From the NCBI GenBank assembly GCA_001599815.1, contig BCIA01000005.1, forward strand, positions 1,715,088 through 1,779,087: a DNA stretch of 64,000 bases, read 5' to 3'. The notes beneath the pieces are model-generated. The model did not search any database and was not told the origin of the DNA. It saw only the letters and a list, made by a program, of their open reading frames with translations. A program made the position numbers and the translations under genes. Shown here one piece after another: positions 1 to 11,300 of the stretch. This DNA is from Furcasterigmium furcatum. Lineage: Eukaryota > Ascomycota > Sordariomycetes > Glomerellales > Plectosphaerellaceae. How positions within the stretch are numbered: the first letter of the stretch is position 1; the number at the start of each line of letters is the position of its first letter.

Positions 1-720
1 CGGCTCGTCCACGTCCAGCAGCGCCGGGTCCCTGCAGAACAGGCCCTTGACGGTGTCGACTTCTGCCGTCAACGTTGCGCTCATCAGGATGGTCTGAACG
101 CCCTTGGGCATTGACCTCGCGACGTTTTGCAGATCCTCCTCATAGCCATAACTCAGTACCAGGTCGGCCTCGTCCAGAACCAGATGTGTCAGGTTGTCGA
201 GCGACAGCGCGCCTACGCTCACATTCTCCCACGCCCTCGCTGGTGTAGAAATGACGATGTCAGGCTTCGCCGACAGCATTGCCCTCTGCACATTCTGCGA
301 CACCTTGTCGGTCAGCTTCACAGCCTGGACGTCCTTGGCGCAGAATGTTGTCAGGGTCTCGACGGTCTTGTGGATTTGCTCGGCGAGCTCGCGGGTCGGA
401 ACGAGAACGAGGATGGATGTGTAGGCCTCCGCGGCCTTGCCCTCCCTCTCCTTGCGCTTGAGGAGGGCCTCGAGGACTGGGATCAGGAACGCGGCGCTCT
501 TGCCGCTGCCGGTCTTGCTTCGGGCGAGGAGGTCCTTGCCGCCGAGGGCAATCGGGATGGCCTTGGCCTGGACTGGCGTCGGGGTGTGCCAGCTTTGTTG
601 TGCGAGAGCTTGGAGGAGACGCTTGTTCAGGTTCAGGGAATCCCAAGTGGCCTCGACCTCGCCGGATTTCTTCGGCGCCTTGTTCTCGGCATCTTCGATC
701 TCGTCGGCCTTCCGCTTCAT
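1..720 (-). CDS. DBP9: ATP-dependent DEAD-box RNA helicase DBP9, N-terminal part (runs off left edge)
   Basis: The start ATG lies at 720 and 240 codons are open to the window edge without an intron, so only the N-terminal RecA-like domain is seen. Helicase motifs appear in order: a Q-motif region (TWDSLNL...TPTPVQAKAI), motif I ARSKTGSGKS, motif Ia PTRELAEQ, motif Ib TPAR, motif II DEAD followed by LVLSYGY, and motif III SAT. The DEAD-LVLSYGYEED context and the very short N-terminal extension fit Dbp9, a nucleolar helicase of 60S subunit assembly and 27S pre-rRNA processing (family knowledge). DBP6/DBP7-type helicases have much longer N-termini. It is divergent from the FAF1-like gene across about 400 bp. 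The C-terminal helicase domain lies outside the window and cannot be judged. Confidence 0.9.
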   Translation of the reverse strand, partial: MKRKADEIEDAENKAPKKSGEVEATWDSLNLNKRLLQALAQQSWHTPTPVQAKAIPIALGGKDLLARSKTGSGKSAAFLIPVLEALLKRKEREGKAAEAYTSILVLVPTRELAEQIHKTVETLTTFCAKDVQAVKLTDKVSQNVQRAMLSAKPDIVISTPARAWENVSVGALSLDNLTHLVLDEADLVLSYGYEEDLQNVARSMPKGVQTILMSATLTAEVDTVKGLFCRDPALLDVDEP

Positions 721-1118
721 GATGGAGATGATTTTGGAGACAGATATAAATAGAGGTCGCGACAGGGTAGAGGCGGCTGTTGTCCGCTTGTGTGGTCGTA
801 CTGTGTGCCGTTCGTCGATGTGGTGTTGTACCGTCGGAACAAGAGACGACGTTCTCCCACTTCTGCAAGTGCAGATGCCTCAGAAAAAAATTCTTATCAG
901 TACATTCTGCCACCTTATCGGACCCTGTCCAGCACAAAAGGCTGGCCCAGCTCCCCGCTTCGCCTTGCTAATTCATCCAATCATGTCCGCTCCGCCCGTT
1001 ATCGTCAACTGGACGGTGCTGGACAGCACCTAAATTTTTGAGCATCACCGCCAATTGCTGGAGCTGCGACTTCACGAATGCCCTTCGCAGACCACAGCAC
1101 AAATCACCAGCCCATACC
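721..1118. promoter_or_regulatory. Divergent promoter region between DBP9 and FAF1-like gene
   Basis: These 398 bp separate two start codons pointing away from each other, so they must hold both promoters and both 5' leaders. No gene is present. I could not identify a TATA box or a named factor site with confidence. Both flanking genes act in ribosome biogenesis, so co-regulation from a shared promoter is likely but inferred. Confidence 0.6.
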
Positions 1119-2092
1119 ATGCCGTCAATACTCGGAAAGCGCAAGTCGCGCGTGACGACAGAACCCTCAATCTCTGCAGAAGACGCACAGGAGGTCTTCA
1201 GACGACACTTTGAGGCCCAATTCCAACCGTTAGAGAAGCCCAAAAAGAAGAAGAAGGCAGTCGAGGAGGAGCCAGAGGAAGAGGACCTCGACACAGACGA
1301 CGATGCCAACTCTTGGGACGGCGTATCAGACAGCGAAGATGACACCGCACCCGCCATCGAAGTCGTAGACCACACGTCCTCCCAACCACATGACCCGACA
1401 GCAGGCATGTCAAAGCGAGAACTGAAGGCATTCATGGTCAGTCCTCCTCCAACGCCTCACCTCGGCTCTCAACTAACAATTGTTCCCAGTCTTCGCGCCC
1501 ACCAACATCCTCGTCATCATCCAAGCCCGCCCCAGCAGCCCCCAAAGATCCAGACTCCGACTCTGACACCGAGCGCTCCCTGCGCGCCCAAGACCTCGCC
1601 CTCCAGCGCCTCCTCTCAGAATCTCACCTCCTCTCGTCATTGACTCCGGATACTGCCCACTCCACGGGCGCCTCCCAGAAACTATTCGCCTCCGGGAAGC
1701 TCCGACACCGGACCACAGACATGCGCATCCAGTCCCTCGCCGCCTCCTCCGCGCCCCTCGCCAAGACCCCCGCATCCCTCTTCCACCAGCAGAAGATGCC
1801 CATGGCCATGCGCAAGCGCATAACCGCCACCCGCGGCGCCCGGGAAGACAAGCGCCGCCGCGAGGCCCGCGAGAACGGCATCGTCCTCGAGAAGGAGTCG
1901 AAGAAACCAGCCAAGGACGCCAGGGCGCGGCGCGAGAGGGCCGTCGACGGCCCGGCCGTCGGCAAGATGACCGGCGCAGAGCTGAAACTGAGCGATAGGG
2001 ACATCAGGCGCATCGAGGGCGGTGGCGGTGGCGCCAGGGGAGGAAGAGGAGGCGGACGTGGTGGACGTGGTGGCCGTGGCGGTCGAAGATAG
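1119..2092 (+). CDS. FAF1: FAF1-like 40S ribosome-biogenesis protein
   Basis: Two exons, 1119-1436 and 1490-2092, flank a 53-nt intron (GTCAGT...CCCAG, branch CTAAC); the product is about 306 aa. The N-terminus (MPSILGKRKSR, then FRRHFEAQF) is followed by a Lys-rich stretch and an acidic block with DTDDD and DSEDD. The middle is Ser/Pro-rich. The C-terminal half is basic with KLFASGKLRHRTTDMRIQ, then repeated R/K/E helices, GKMTGAELKLSDRDI, and a Gly-Arg tail (RGG-type, about 25 residues). The layout and the conserved GxxxELKLS segment recall yeast Faf1, a nucleolar factor that works with Krr1 in 18S rRNA maturation; I am moderately sure. The divergent DBP9 neighbour supports a ribosome role. 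The RGG tail is typical of nucleolar RNA-binding proteins and may vary among species. Confidence 0.6.
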
Positions 2093-2773
2093 CATCGAAG
2101 TCGAGGTACATCGGACAGGTTACAAAAGCCATCAGAGGGCGTTCAAGTCACGACGTGCATTTGACATGTAGTACCCTGAGGATCAGAGATCTGGCTCGCA
2201 GCAGTCAGTCATGCTCTCCACCTCCACAGCCACCGTGACATCGAGCTGTGAATGCGTTCACGACAACACAAACCCTCAACTGCATTTGCATAAACGTTGA
2301 CTGTTATTTCTGAACTTGGTCATGATGCAACATGATAACGACCCATCCCATCTTCCCGCGGCAGTCCGGAATCCATGCTTTCCTCCATCTGCCTCCGTAA
2401 CTGGTATCATCTCAGCCGAACCTTTTTTCGCGCTGCTCTCTCCACTGTCCTTCCACACAAAAGAAAAGTGACCCTACTATATATACATAGGACAGCTTTT
2501 CTTCCACGTCATCGCCAGCCGTCTTGCTCGTGTCTTGGCCGTAATTGGTCGAGCAAGACCAAGACCTTGTGGTCGCCCCGTCGTAAAAGTAGTGATAATG
2601 AACATAAGAAGTGGAAAAGCTCGCTCGACAGAGCAGACGCCTGTTCCCGTTGCGCTCAGACGGGAATCAATAAAACCCTTTAAAAAGAAGACCCATCAAA
2701 CCACCTGTTCCCGTGAAAAGAATATCCCGCCCTCTATATCATGGTTGCACGTCACAAAAAGCCCAGTAACCCC
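2093..2773. other. Convergent intergenic region, FAF1-like / STE12
   Basis: The two genes end toward each other, so this stretch holds both 3' ends. It is more AT-rich than the coding DNA and has several short A/T runs (for example near 2455-2485 and 2670-2730) that could serve 3'-end formation. No reading frame here looks like a gene. Confidence 0.5.
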
Positions 2774-5343
2774 TCACATGACACCACTATTCATGGCAGT
2801 CGGCCGGCTGAGCGTCATGGGCATGCTGAGGGTCTGCAGGCTGTTGAAGGTCTGGGACGGGGCCACGCTGGTCGGGAGATCATTGGCGACGCCGTTGAGA
2901 GAGGCAGTGATGTAGGCGTTCTCGGAGCTCGGAGAGGCCTCCTCGAGGGAGCCGAGCTGATCCTCGCCAGAGAAATCTTCCTCCTCCTCGCCGGAGAAGT
3001 TGACGGGTCCATCAGAGCCATCGCCACGGTCATGCGTGCGCTTGTGCCTAAAGAAGCGAACACGTTAGTCTGTGCCGTACGATACGAGGTGTGCTGACAG
3101 TGATGCGATGATGTTTGTTGATGGCATATGGCTGAGGCGAGGATTGAGAGTTGGTGGCTTCGGCTCAGAGTTGTCGACAGCATCAAGCAGCATCGTGACT
3201 CCACGGTTGACAAAAGAAACTCTCTGGCAAAGAAAAGACGGGCAAAGGAAATAATGGGGCATACTGTGCGAGGTTGTCTGATCTGGAGAAGGCCTTGCTA
3301 CAATGAGGGCAGATGTAGGGTCTTTCTTGTGTATGTGTTCTCACATGTCTGTGGAGGTTTGGTCAGATTCACGGCAGGTCGTTTGGCAACGACAAAAGAA
3401 ATAAAGCAAGTCTTACCGCTTGAGGTGCTCGAGACGCTTGAACAAGCGGCCACAACTGGGGATGGGGCAAGAGTGAGACTTCTGGGGGTAGGGGCCAAGG
3501 TCCACGGTCGAGGAACGGGCACGACGGACAGGACCGCCGCTGGGGCCGAACAGAGAGCTGTTACGAGCAACAGCGCCCATAGAACCGTCAGGGGAGTGGT
3601 CCTCGCTGGTCAGCTGAGGGAACTCGCCGTGTTGGAGAGACATGGGGTTGAGCGCGGGGCTGCCATCAGCATTGGACAGGGGAGTGCCGTGCCTGGACAT
3701 GTCGATGACATCCTTGTGCTGCTGGTTCATCATCTGCATGCCAGCATTCCCATAGGTGAGTCCAGGAGGCGAGTTCTCAGCGGACTCGTCGCCCTCGGCA
3801 ACGGGGCCCACGGAAGCAGAGACCGAGCGGCGAAGCTCAGAAGGCCGGTGAGGAGGAGCTTGTGCCTGAGCGGTAGCCGCAGCGATGGCCGACATGGATG
3901 GGGGAATGGAGGAACGACGCCTCCTCTGCTTGTAGGTGGGTGACCCCTCGATTACCGAGTAGACGTTGTTGGCCGAAAATCCCCTCGAAAACTGCGGGCC
4001 TGTGAGGTTGGACGGGGGAAGGTGGACCATACTGTTCAGCCCGTTCAAGTTGCCGCCAACAAGATGATCAGGAATAGCGGTGTACAGACCCGTCTCCTCG
4101 TTGGCAATGTAGGCGGGCTCAGCGGACAGACCCAAGGCCTGCTGGGGAGGGGTGATGGGCTCAAAGGAAATTCCCCTGTTGCTGTAGTCTTCGTACTGGG
4201 ACGAAACAAACGACGGGGCAGGAGAGTACTCGAGGCCGTAGGCAGGCATGGAAGCATGGCGCTGGTGACCCTGAGTCACGGGGATGCCGTTCTGGTTGTA
4301 CTGGACACGACCAAACTCAGGCTCCCGCTTGATCATCTGCTGGGGAGGAAGAGCCTGGGAGGGCATGCCGTAAGGAACCATGGCTTCCATGCCGTCCGCC
4401 AAAGGGCCCATGGATTGAGGCATCTGGGGCGGCATCTGGGGTTGCATCTGCTGAGGCATCTGCTGAGACATCTGCTGGGACATCTGCTGGGGCATGTGGT
4501 GAGACATCTGCTGAGGCATCTGCTGTGCCATCATCTGCGGCGGCGGCGGCATCGAGTCCATGGCCCTCATAACCGGGGAGGTGGACTGCGACTGAGGAAA
4601 GGCGACTTGCTGGGCGTTGAAGGACGACGAGTTGGCCTGCTGGGCCTTGGTGAGCTGCTCGTAGAGGCTCTGGGTCGAATCGTACTGGAAGGACATGGCA
4701 GGCTCGCTGACAGCCATGGTAGTAGCGTCCTGGTTCATCTTTTCTCGCTTCAGGTCGCGCTCCAGCGCATCCAGAAACAGCCTGTCGTGGGGAACGCTGT
4801 ACCAGTAGAACACCTTCTGCTTCTTCTGCGTTCGGATGCAGTTGTTCTTGTAAAGGAAGTCGAGGAACGGGCTCTTGGGCTCCTCGAGGGAGGCATCGGT
4901 GCCGGACTTGAGGTTACGAAGGTCTGAGAAGATGCCTTCCTCGAACTTCTTCGAATTCTTCACCGGCCGGCCGAACGCCTGGAAGCGGAAAGACAGGCAT
5001 CGCACGATGTCGGTACCGGAAATGTGGAAGAGGTTGTTCCAGAGCACGCAAGACACGTACTCTCCCGTGGGAAGCAGGAAGCGGCGAATGTATTGATCTG
5101 GTTGCCAGTCGACGGGGGCAGAGATGAGAAAGTATTTGACTGCAAGCATCCATGTTAGCCTGATGCCTCCAGGACATTCAACTTCCACCTGGGCCCGGCG
5201 TCGATTGGGACGAACTCACGATTATCAACTTGTTGCAGGGCGACCTGTGCATCATGAGGGAGGGCTTGCTGGGCCTCGGTCGAGAGCATGAAGGTCTCGG
5301 GCTTCTGAGGCGCAGCCATGCCGGCTGCCTGCTGAGAATACAT
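2774..5343 (-). CDS. STE12: STE12 transcription factor (homeodomain-like plus two C2H2 zinc fingers)
   Basis: Four exons on the minus strand (5343-5220, 5139-3417, 3348-3265, 3047-2774) give 734 aa. The STE DNA-binding domain spans about residues 40-160, recognised by LKYFLISAPVDW, RRFLLPTGEYVSCVLW, DIVRCLSFRFQAFGRPVK and KVFYWYSVPHDRLFLDALER. A Gln/Met/Pro-rich linker follows. Two C2H2 fingers start near residue 597 (SCPIPSCGRLFKRLEHLKRH, then CPHCSKAFSRSDNLAQH) and are divided among exons 2, 3 and 4. This two-part DNA-binding layout is the filamentous-fungal form; yeast Ste12 lacks the fingers. The family acts in the nucleus below the Fus3/Kss1-type MAP kinase and controls mating and, in plant pathogens, invasive growth. 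Phase and consensus agree at all introns. Exon 3 is 84 nt, divisible by three, and could be skipped in frame. The upstream intergenic region is unusually long. Confidence 0.95.
4425..4535 (-). repeat. Degenerate QQM/PQQM tandem repeat inside STE12
   Basis: About a dozen imperfect units of QQM, PQM or SQQM type follow one another in the linker between the homeodomain-like region and the zinc fingers. At DNA level the plus strand shows repeated CATCTGCTGRGVCATCTG-like units of about 12 nt. Such coding microsatellites change length easily. Confidence 0.8.
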
Positions 5344-8300
5344 GGCGACAGCCACTGGAGTTGTTGATTCGCGCCGTGTTCGAAACACGGGGGATTGGGT
5401 TCAAAGAGGCGTCAGAGACGCGATTGGCGAACAGCTCCGATGCCGTTGCTTGTTTCTGCTGTTTTTTCAGGCGCTGCCTGTTGTGGACGATAGATAAAAC
5501 GAGATGGCGGTTGGTGTATATGTAGTTCGAGTCCAGCCCGTGGGTGTTGTTTACGCGAACGCGCGGGCGCAAGTCGACGTTGGGGAGGGCAACGTGCAAA
5601 CCGTCTAGGCTTGCGTGCGACGTGCAGAAATAATGATGGCAACAGGAGCCGGCGTCGTCGTCTTTCGAACAATTGACCGTGCAAATTAAGGCTTCGAGTG
5701 AGGCCGAGGTGCCATGGAACGGAAGACGGAATAAAGAACGTGAATCTCAAACAGGCGGCTTCGGGGGAGAGTGACCGTGGACCGTGGCACGTAGCTCAGC
5801 TCGTGGCAGGGGCAGGCGAACGAAGGGCGACGCAGATCGTGGGTGATGTGCTGACGGTGAATGTAGAGACAGGCTCGTCGGTCCTTCTGCTGCCTGTTGA
5901 GGTGCAAGGGAAGAAGAAAAGGGGTCGGAATGTGCGGCTTCCACAATGGAGATAGGAGGGAAGCCCAACACACGAGGAGACCAAGGGAAGGGAAAGTGGG
6001 GAGGGAAGAATGGAAACGAGAGGAAAAGCGAGGTCTTGCGAAGGAGGACTGGCAGAGGTTTTGAGAAGGGGAGGACAGTCTGGGGTTTAATGATTTTCGA
6101 CGGGGGGGAGGGAAGGGAAAGAGAGGAAAGAGACCGGGCGGGTGAGGGTCATCGCAGTGCGCGGACGCGGAGCACACACACACTCGCACACTGGGAGGCG
6201 CTGGGCAGGCGCAACCTCCTGGGGGTCAGGGATGGATTGGGTGTACTGAGCCTGGTGGGAAGGACCGGGCAAGAGGGAGAGAGACAGCAGTGGAGGAGAA
6301 GCCACGAGTGGATACCAGGACCAATGCGCCATCCCTGTCCTTCCATCTGTGCCTGTGCCTGGACCAGCTCTGACCGTGGTAGAGGTGGGGTGATTACCTG
6401 ATTGGTGCCGAGCTCGTCCGGCGGGGACGTGCCCTTCTCGGGGTGGCGCTATTAATGGTAGGGGCGTACGTAATGAATACTGGCCCACCATTCATCACAG
6501 AACCCTGGTAGGCAGGAACGAGCAGAGGTTGAGGTCGTCCGTCGCGTTGCGTCCCGTCCCTTCTGACCCGACCGACCTTCACCACCGCTCCAAGAACAGG
6601 GCAGGGAGGGGATCGGTATCAGCGTTTCCATCTGCACAGAGTCGAGGGATGGAAGACTATGGATACCTAGGTAGGTACTTATAGGTAGAGTGCATGCATT
6701 GTCCACGTACGTAGGTAGGTAGGGAAGGAGAGAAGCAATGAGTGATGTGACAGGGAAGCCGCGAGGGAGGCAGATGGTGCCACTTCCTCCTTCCTCTCAG
6801 CCACGCCCGCCTGGCTTCTACTCTTCGCTGCTTGTCCATGACGATCATCCTCCCTTCTACGTAAGGTACTTGTAATTTTTACCTACCTATGTACAGCTCC
6901 TCCGGATAGCGCACCTCTTGAGATCTGGCCTCACGCAACAACTTGAAGAAACAGTGCGGAAACCGCTCTCAGCCACAGAACAGAGGGCGGCACAATCTAC
7001 CTACCTAGGAGTACCTCGATCGGGACGCACACTCGGCGCAGGCCCGGTGGAGAGTGGACGACGGCGTTTGGCGGTTGCTGAGACTCACTGCATTCCAATC
7101 GTCGCCTGTCTCAAGTCGCTGATTGGGTCTGCCGCCCGTCGCTTGGTTCAGAAACCCGGCCTGCAAGCTGCACGAGAGGAACAACCAGTCCACGCCGCAG
7201 GGAACAGGGTCACACAGTGACTCCACGGCGAGCAGCGAATGACTCTCGTGTTCGGCCTGCCTTTGAGTGCCGGCAAGAATGCCATTGTGAGGATTGCAGC
7301 GACAAGCAAACAGAAGAAAGGAGGCCCCGTGCCACGGACCATTGACGGCCCAGCACTTCGCACCGAAAATCGGCGAGAGCCTCGTCTCTTAAGCCATGGC
7401 CAGCGTCGCTATTGACAGGCCCGTCTGTCCGGGTTCCTGTGTTATTTCCCAAAGAGCGCGACCGGCCGAGATACCGTCACATTGTTTCTCCCCGGTGTAA
7501 CCTCTCCCCCCTTTCCAGGATCCAAGATACCCTCTATGCGTCCCCCAGCGAGCCTATCTCGCGGGCCCAGAGACCCTCGTCTTGCGCCAACCACAATGGG
7601 GCACGCGGCTTTTTCGCGATAATAGCAACCGCCACCCATGTTATATCAACGACGAAAGAAGGCAATTTGGCAATGTCTCTCGTCATGAGGCTGCTTGCTT
7701 CGAAGCCAGACCGGCCGATTCAGGAGACATCGGAGATGGGTCCCCTCTGGTTGCCAAGATAGGCCATCTGTGGCTGTCTGTCTTGACGTCTGTCCTTCGA
7801 CCCAACACTGCCGTCAGCATAAAAATATTATGCACTGTACTGTATACAGGGTACCGACAAAAGTGCCACAGCAGTCAGCCATGTGGACGGGGGCAAGGGG
7901 CTGAAGCCCGGCAGGTGGCAAGCAAGCAGAAGCCGAGGACCACCTCCAGTGCAAGCAAGCATTTCCTTCGCTCACAAATGCGGGACAGGGAGACCAGGGA
8001 GCAATGATTCTCAAGCATCTGGGCCATCTGCTCAGGATGGAGACTGTAAAACAAAGGCGTTTCCTCTTACCCCTCGGAGGATATAAATCTCCCATGATTT
8101 TCGTTTCTTCCGGCACAAACAGCCCATGAGGATCCACAAGCAATGTCGGCTCCTCAGCGCGACATGACGAAAATGTCCGAGTGCCCCAGTCGCCGCCATC
8201 AAGAGGCTTCGGATCAGGGAGGGGTTGCACATGCCCAGCAATCGAGATGACGAGGATATGTATGTATCGTCAATCGAATATCTCGTCATCGTCAGCGTCA

Positions 8301-11300
8301 GCGTCAGTGGTGGCGTCAGTGGACGACTGAGAATGACAGCAACAGCAACACGCAGAACCTCACTGGACCCAGGCTCACTTCAAACATGTTCATCACCCAA
8401 CGACGTCCACGATGGTTCACGTGTTTTCCCACATTTTAGTGGCACACAGCCACCACTAGCATACCAAAGACAGCATCAACGTTTGTCTGACATGCACTAA
8501 CGGGCCAGGCCAGGCAATCAGGGCAGGGCAAAACGGGGTGGATTCAGCTCAGCGAGGCTTGAACCTGCCAACAGCGTACGTAAGTACACTTGCCGATCTC
8601 GAAAAGCAAAGATGCAAGGCACTCGGAGGCGATCCGTGACAAGCATCGCGCCAAGACAGCGCCGTCAACATCGCAGCTCCAGAATATCGAGGTTCTCGAC
8701 CGTGTCGAAGACCACCCAAAATTCTGAAACGCGGCCGATGCATTGCTTCAGAAAAGAGCCTGATGGCGCTAAACCCGAAGCTGTTGCTACCCATCACTAG
8801 GCCCACGCCACGCTCGTCGCGCGGCACACCACGGTCGTGTTCGCTACCAAGCGCAAGGGAAGTGCTGTCGTCTTACCGAGAGGATAGACGAGATGGGTGG
8901 CAGACGCAAAGACCGCCTCCTTCCCTTTGACTAAGTCGGGCGCGATTTGTCTTGGATGTCCATTGTTCGCCAAAACCTGCCGCTCGCGAGAGGACGCAGA
9001 TCAGATCAGCCGCGGGGGCTCGATTGGACGAACGAGTGTGCGCCTGCACCCTGTGGCTGGAGGTTGCTTGGACCAGAGCGATGCGAAGCGGACATTCATG
9101 AAGAGCATCCGGCATTCTTAACGTACGTCCTCCTGCGATACCATCACAACCAAGGCCGGTGCTCGAGCCAGGCGACAACGATCCGCCCAGGCTCGTCATG
9201 TCGGGGCCTCACGTCAGAAATCCTCCGATGCGGTCAATATACATATCAAAGATGGAGAAGGCAGGCACGACAAACAGGGGCACAGAGGACAGTGCTGGGT
9301 GGTGGTCATGCAAGGGGCCGGGTAAAAGCCGTGGCCCTCCCCTCCCGCGAACCACAGGCAAGGCGCAGGTGGCTGTCATGGCCGTCACCAGGCGGGTTGC
9401 TGCGGTTCCCTTCAAGCAGCTGGACGGCTGTTTGATCACCATGCCCGCCTGCCGTCCGTGATTCTGAAACCCGACATCCATCGCCGTGTCAACGACAGCG
9501 ACCGCGCCGGCTCTGGAGGTGCAAGCGAGGATGGACCGAGTGCCTGGCGTGGGCGCCGCCGGCATCCCCGTGATGTGAGTGATGGACAGACAGGCCGTTC
9601 GATCGTCCCGCTGGCCTGCCCGCGCATCTGGGAATTGTCCGAACGGCTGCCCCTCTTGAGCGACGATCGTGTTTCCCTCGTTGGCGGCGCCCTTGCGGCA
9701 GGTCGAGCTCGGGCCCTCGGTGGCCCTGTTGGGCTCGTCCACGGCACAGTCGCGCCCCGAAAAAGGAAGTCGCCCCGGCTCCGTGGACCGTCGCGATACC
9801 TCTTGCGTGGTGGTTGTCCGTCTGCGGCGGTCCTGTGGTAATTTTACTCCCTGCGCTCGGGCCAGGCGGTGGTGGTTTACCGTTGTGATTCCGTTGTCGC
9901 GTGCGTGCCCTTCGCCGCCTCCTGACAGGTGCATGCCGTTGGCCACGGTGTGGCGGCGCCTTCTTCAGGGCGACGGCAGGGACAGACACCAGCTGCTGGC
10001 TTTGTTGTTGATGCGATGCCCGCAAGGCCGTTTCGTTGGAGCTCGTGGCTCTTCAACCACGTGGAGTGCCCAAGAGTCGGGCGTTACGCCGGTCTCCAGA
10101 TGCCGGCGGACGACAACGGGTGTGGCCACCAAGTGGCTCTCCCGAAGACTCTTCGCGCCTTCGCTGTCTGTACCACGTCGTCATCTGGCCGGCGCTGCTG
10201 CGGCCTCCTTTCTCGCAGGTCCACTCGGTCCATTGCTTGTCAGCGTCTTGAGTCGAGTTGACCGCGCGCGTGCGTGCTAGACGTTGCAGTCGAACATGCC
10301 GCATTCTTGACCCCTGGGCCGCTCCTTAGTGCGCGTTTCAGACTAAGGGCTAGCCAGGGGTCATGGCCTGTCCGCCCAATCATCAACCTGAGGATCTGCC
10401 CGCGACAAGCGCTAAGACCACATCAGACTCTGTCACTATTTTGATTGGCTTCCTCAGATGCCCTGAGGGCCCGTCTCCACCAGCGAATTCCAGGATCATG
10501 ACTTGCCCCTCGACCAACGGAAATAGACAACAACACTTGCCAGCTTCATGCAGGTACCAGCGCAACCGCCGGAGTGGCATTGCATCTCGTCAAGCCGGCC
10601 GTTCTTTGGTCAGCGCAGCCCCGGATCAAGATCGGGTTGCAGCAGTCCGGCCACGGGATCCCGCATCGTCCCTCGAGCTCTACTGACAGCGAATGCACTA
10701 ATTTATCTCGTTCCTGTTGATCTGATCTCTGGCGGCGGCTGCTCAGATGAGTCCACCATCACCAGCCATCCCGGCGCCTCAGAGAATGGAAATAGCAACA
10801 GCAACTGAAGATGATCAGCTGCTTGCATGACAAGCGGCAGCCCACGGGGCGACCTCGACTTGAGGCCAAACCAATCCGTGCTCGAAGAGGCCCGACTCGG
10901 GAGGAGTCGACCTACCTCGACGGGCTGGCTGGCTGGCTCTTACTTGAAACCGAGCACCGGCTTCCTGGGAGACGGACCCTGTCCGGAGCTCTGATCACCA
11001 TGGACGACCGCCGCCATCACCACGCTCTTCAGCCGTTGGTTCATCCACGGCCCAGGTCACGGCTTCGGTTGACGCGGTTGAGGCAAGCGTTCGCCTCTTT
11101 GGGCTCCTGGGCCTGTGGACATTCTGAAACAGACCGTGGCAGGGTTCCCTTTATGGGACTCCGGCCATGACAGAGAGAGGGTTGCATACATACATACAGA
11201 TGATTCAGGATGCACCTCTCCTCGCTGCTTGACCTCGGGCTGCTGAAGATCACCCCGAGAGCCGTGGGGATGGCATGCAAGTGCATCGTCACAGGCAGCT

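Noticed and set aside
4022..4927. 301-codon open frame on plus with HLLRHLLGHL repeats
   Set aside because: Complement of the STE12 QQM repeat and linker.
9209..10280. Overlapping long frames on both strands (245 and 203 codons)
   Set aside because: Arg/Pro/Gly-rich, no domain, no splice pattern; chance frames in GC-rich DNA.
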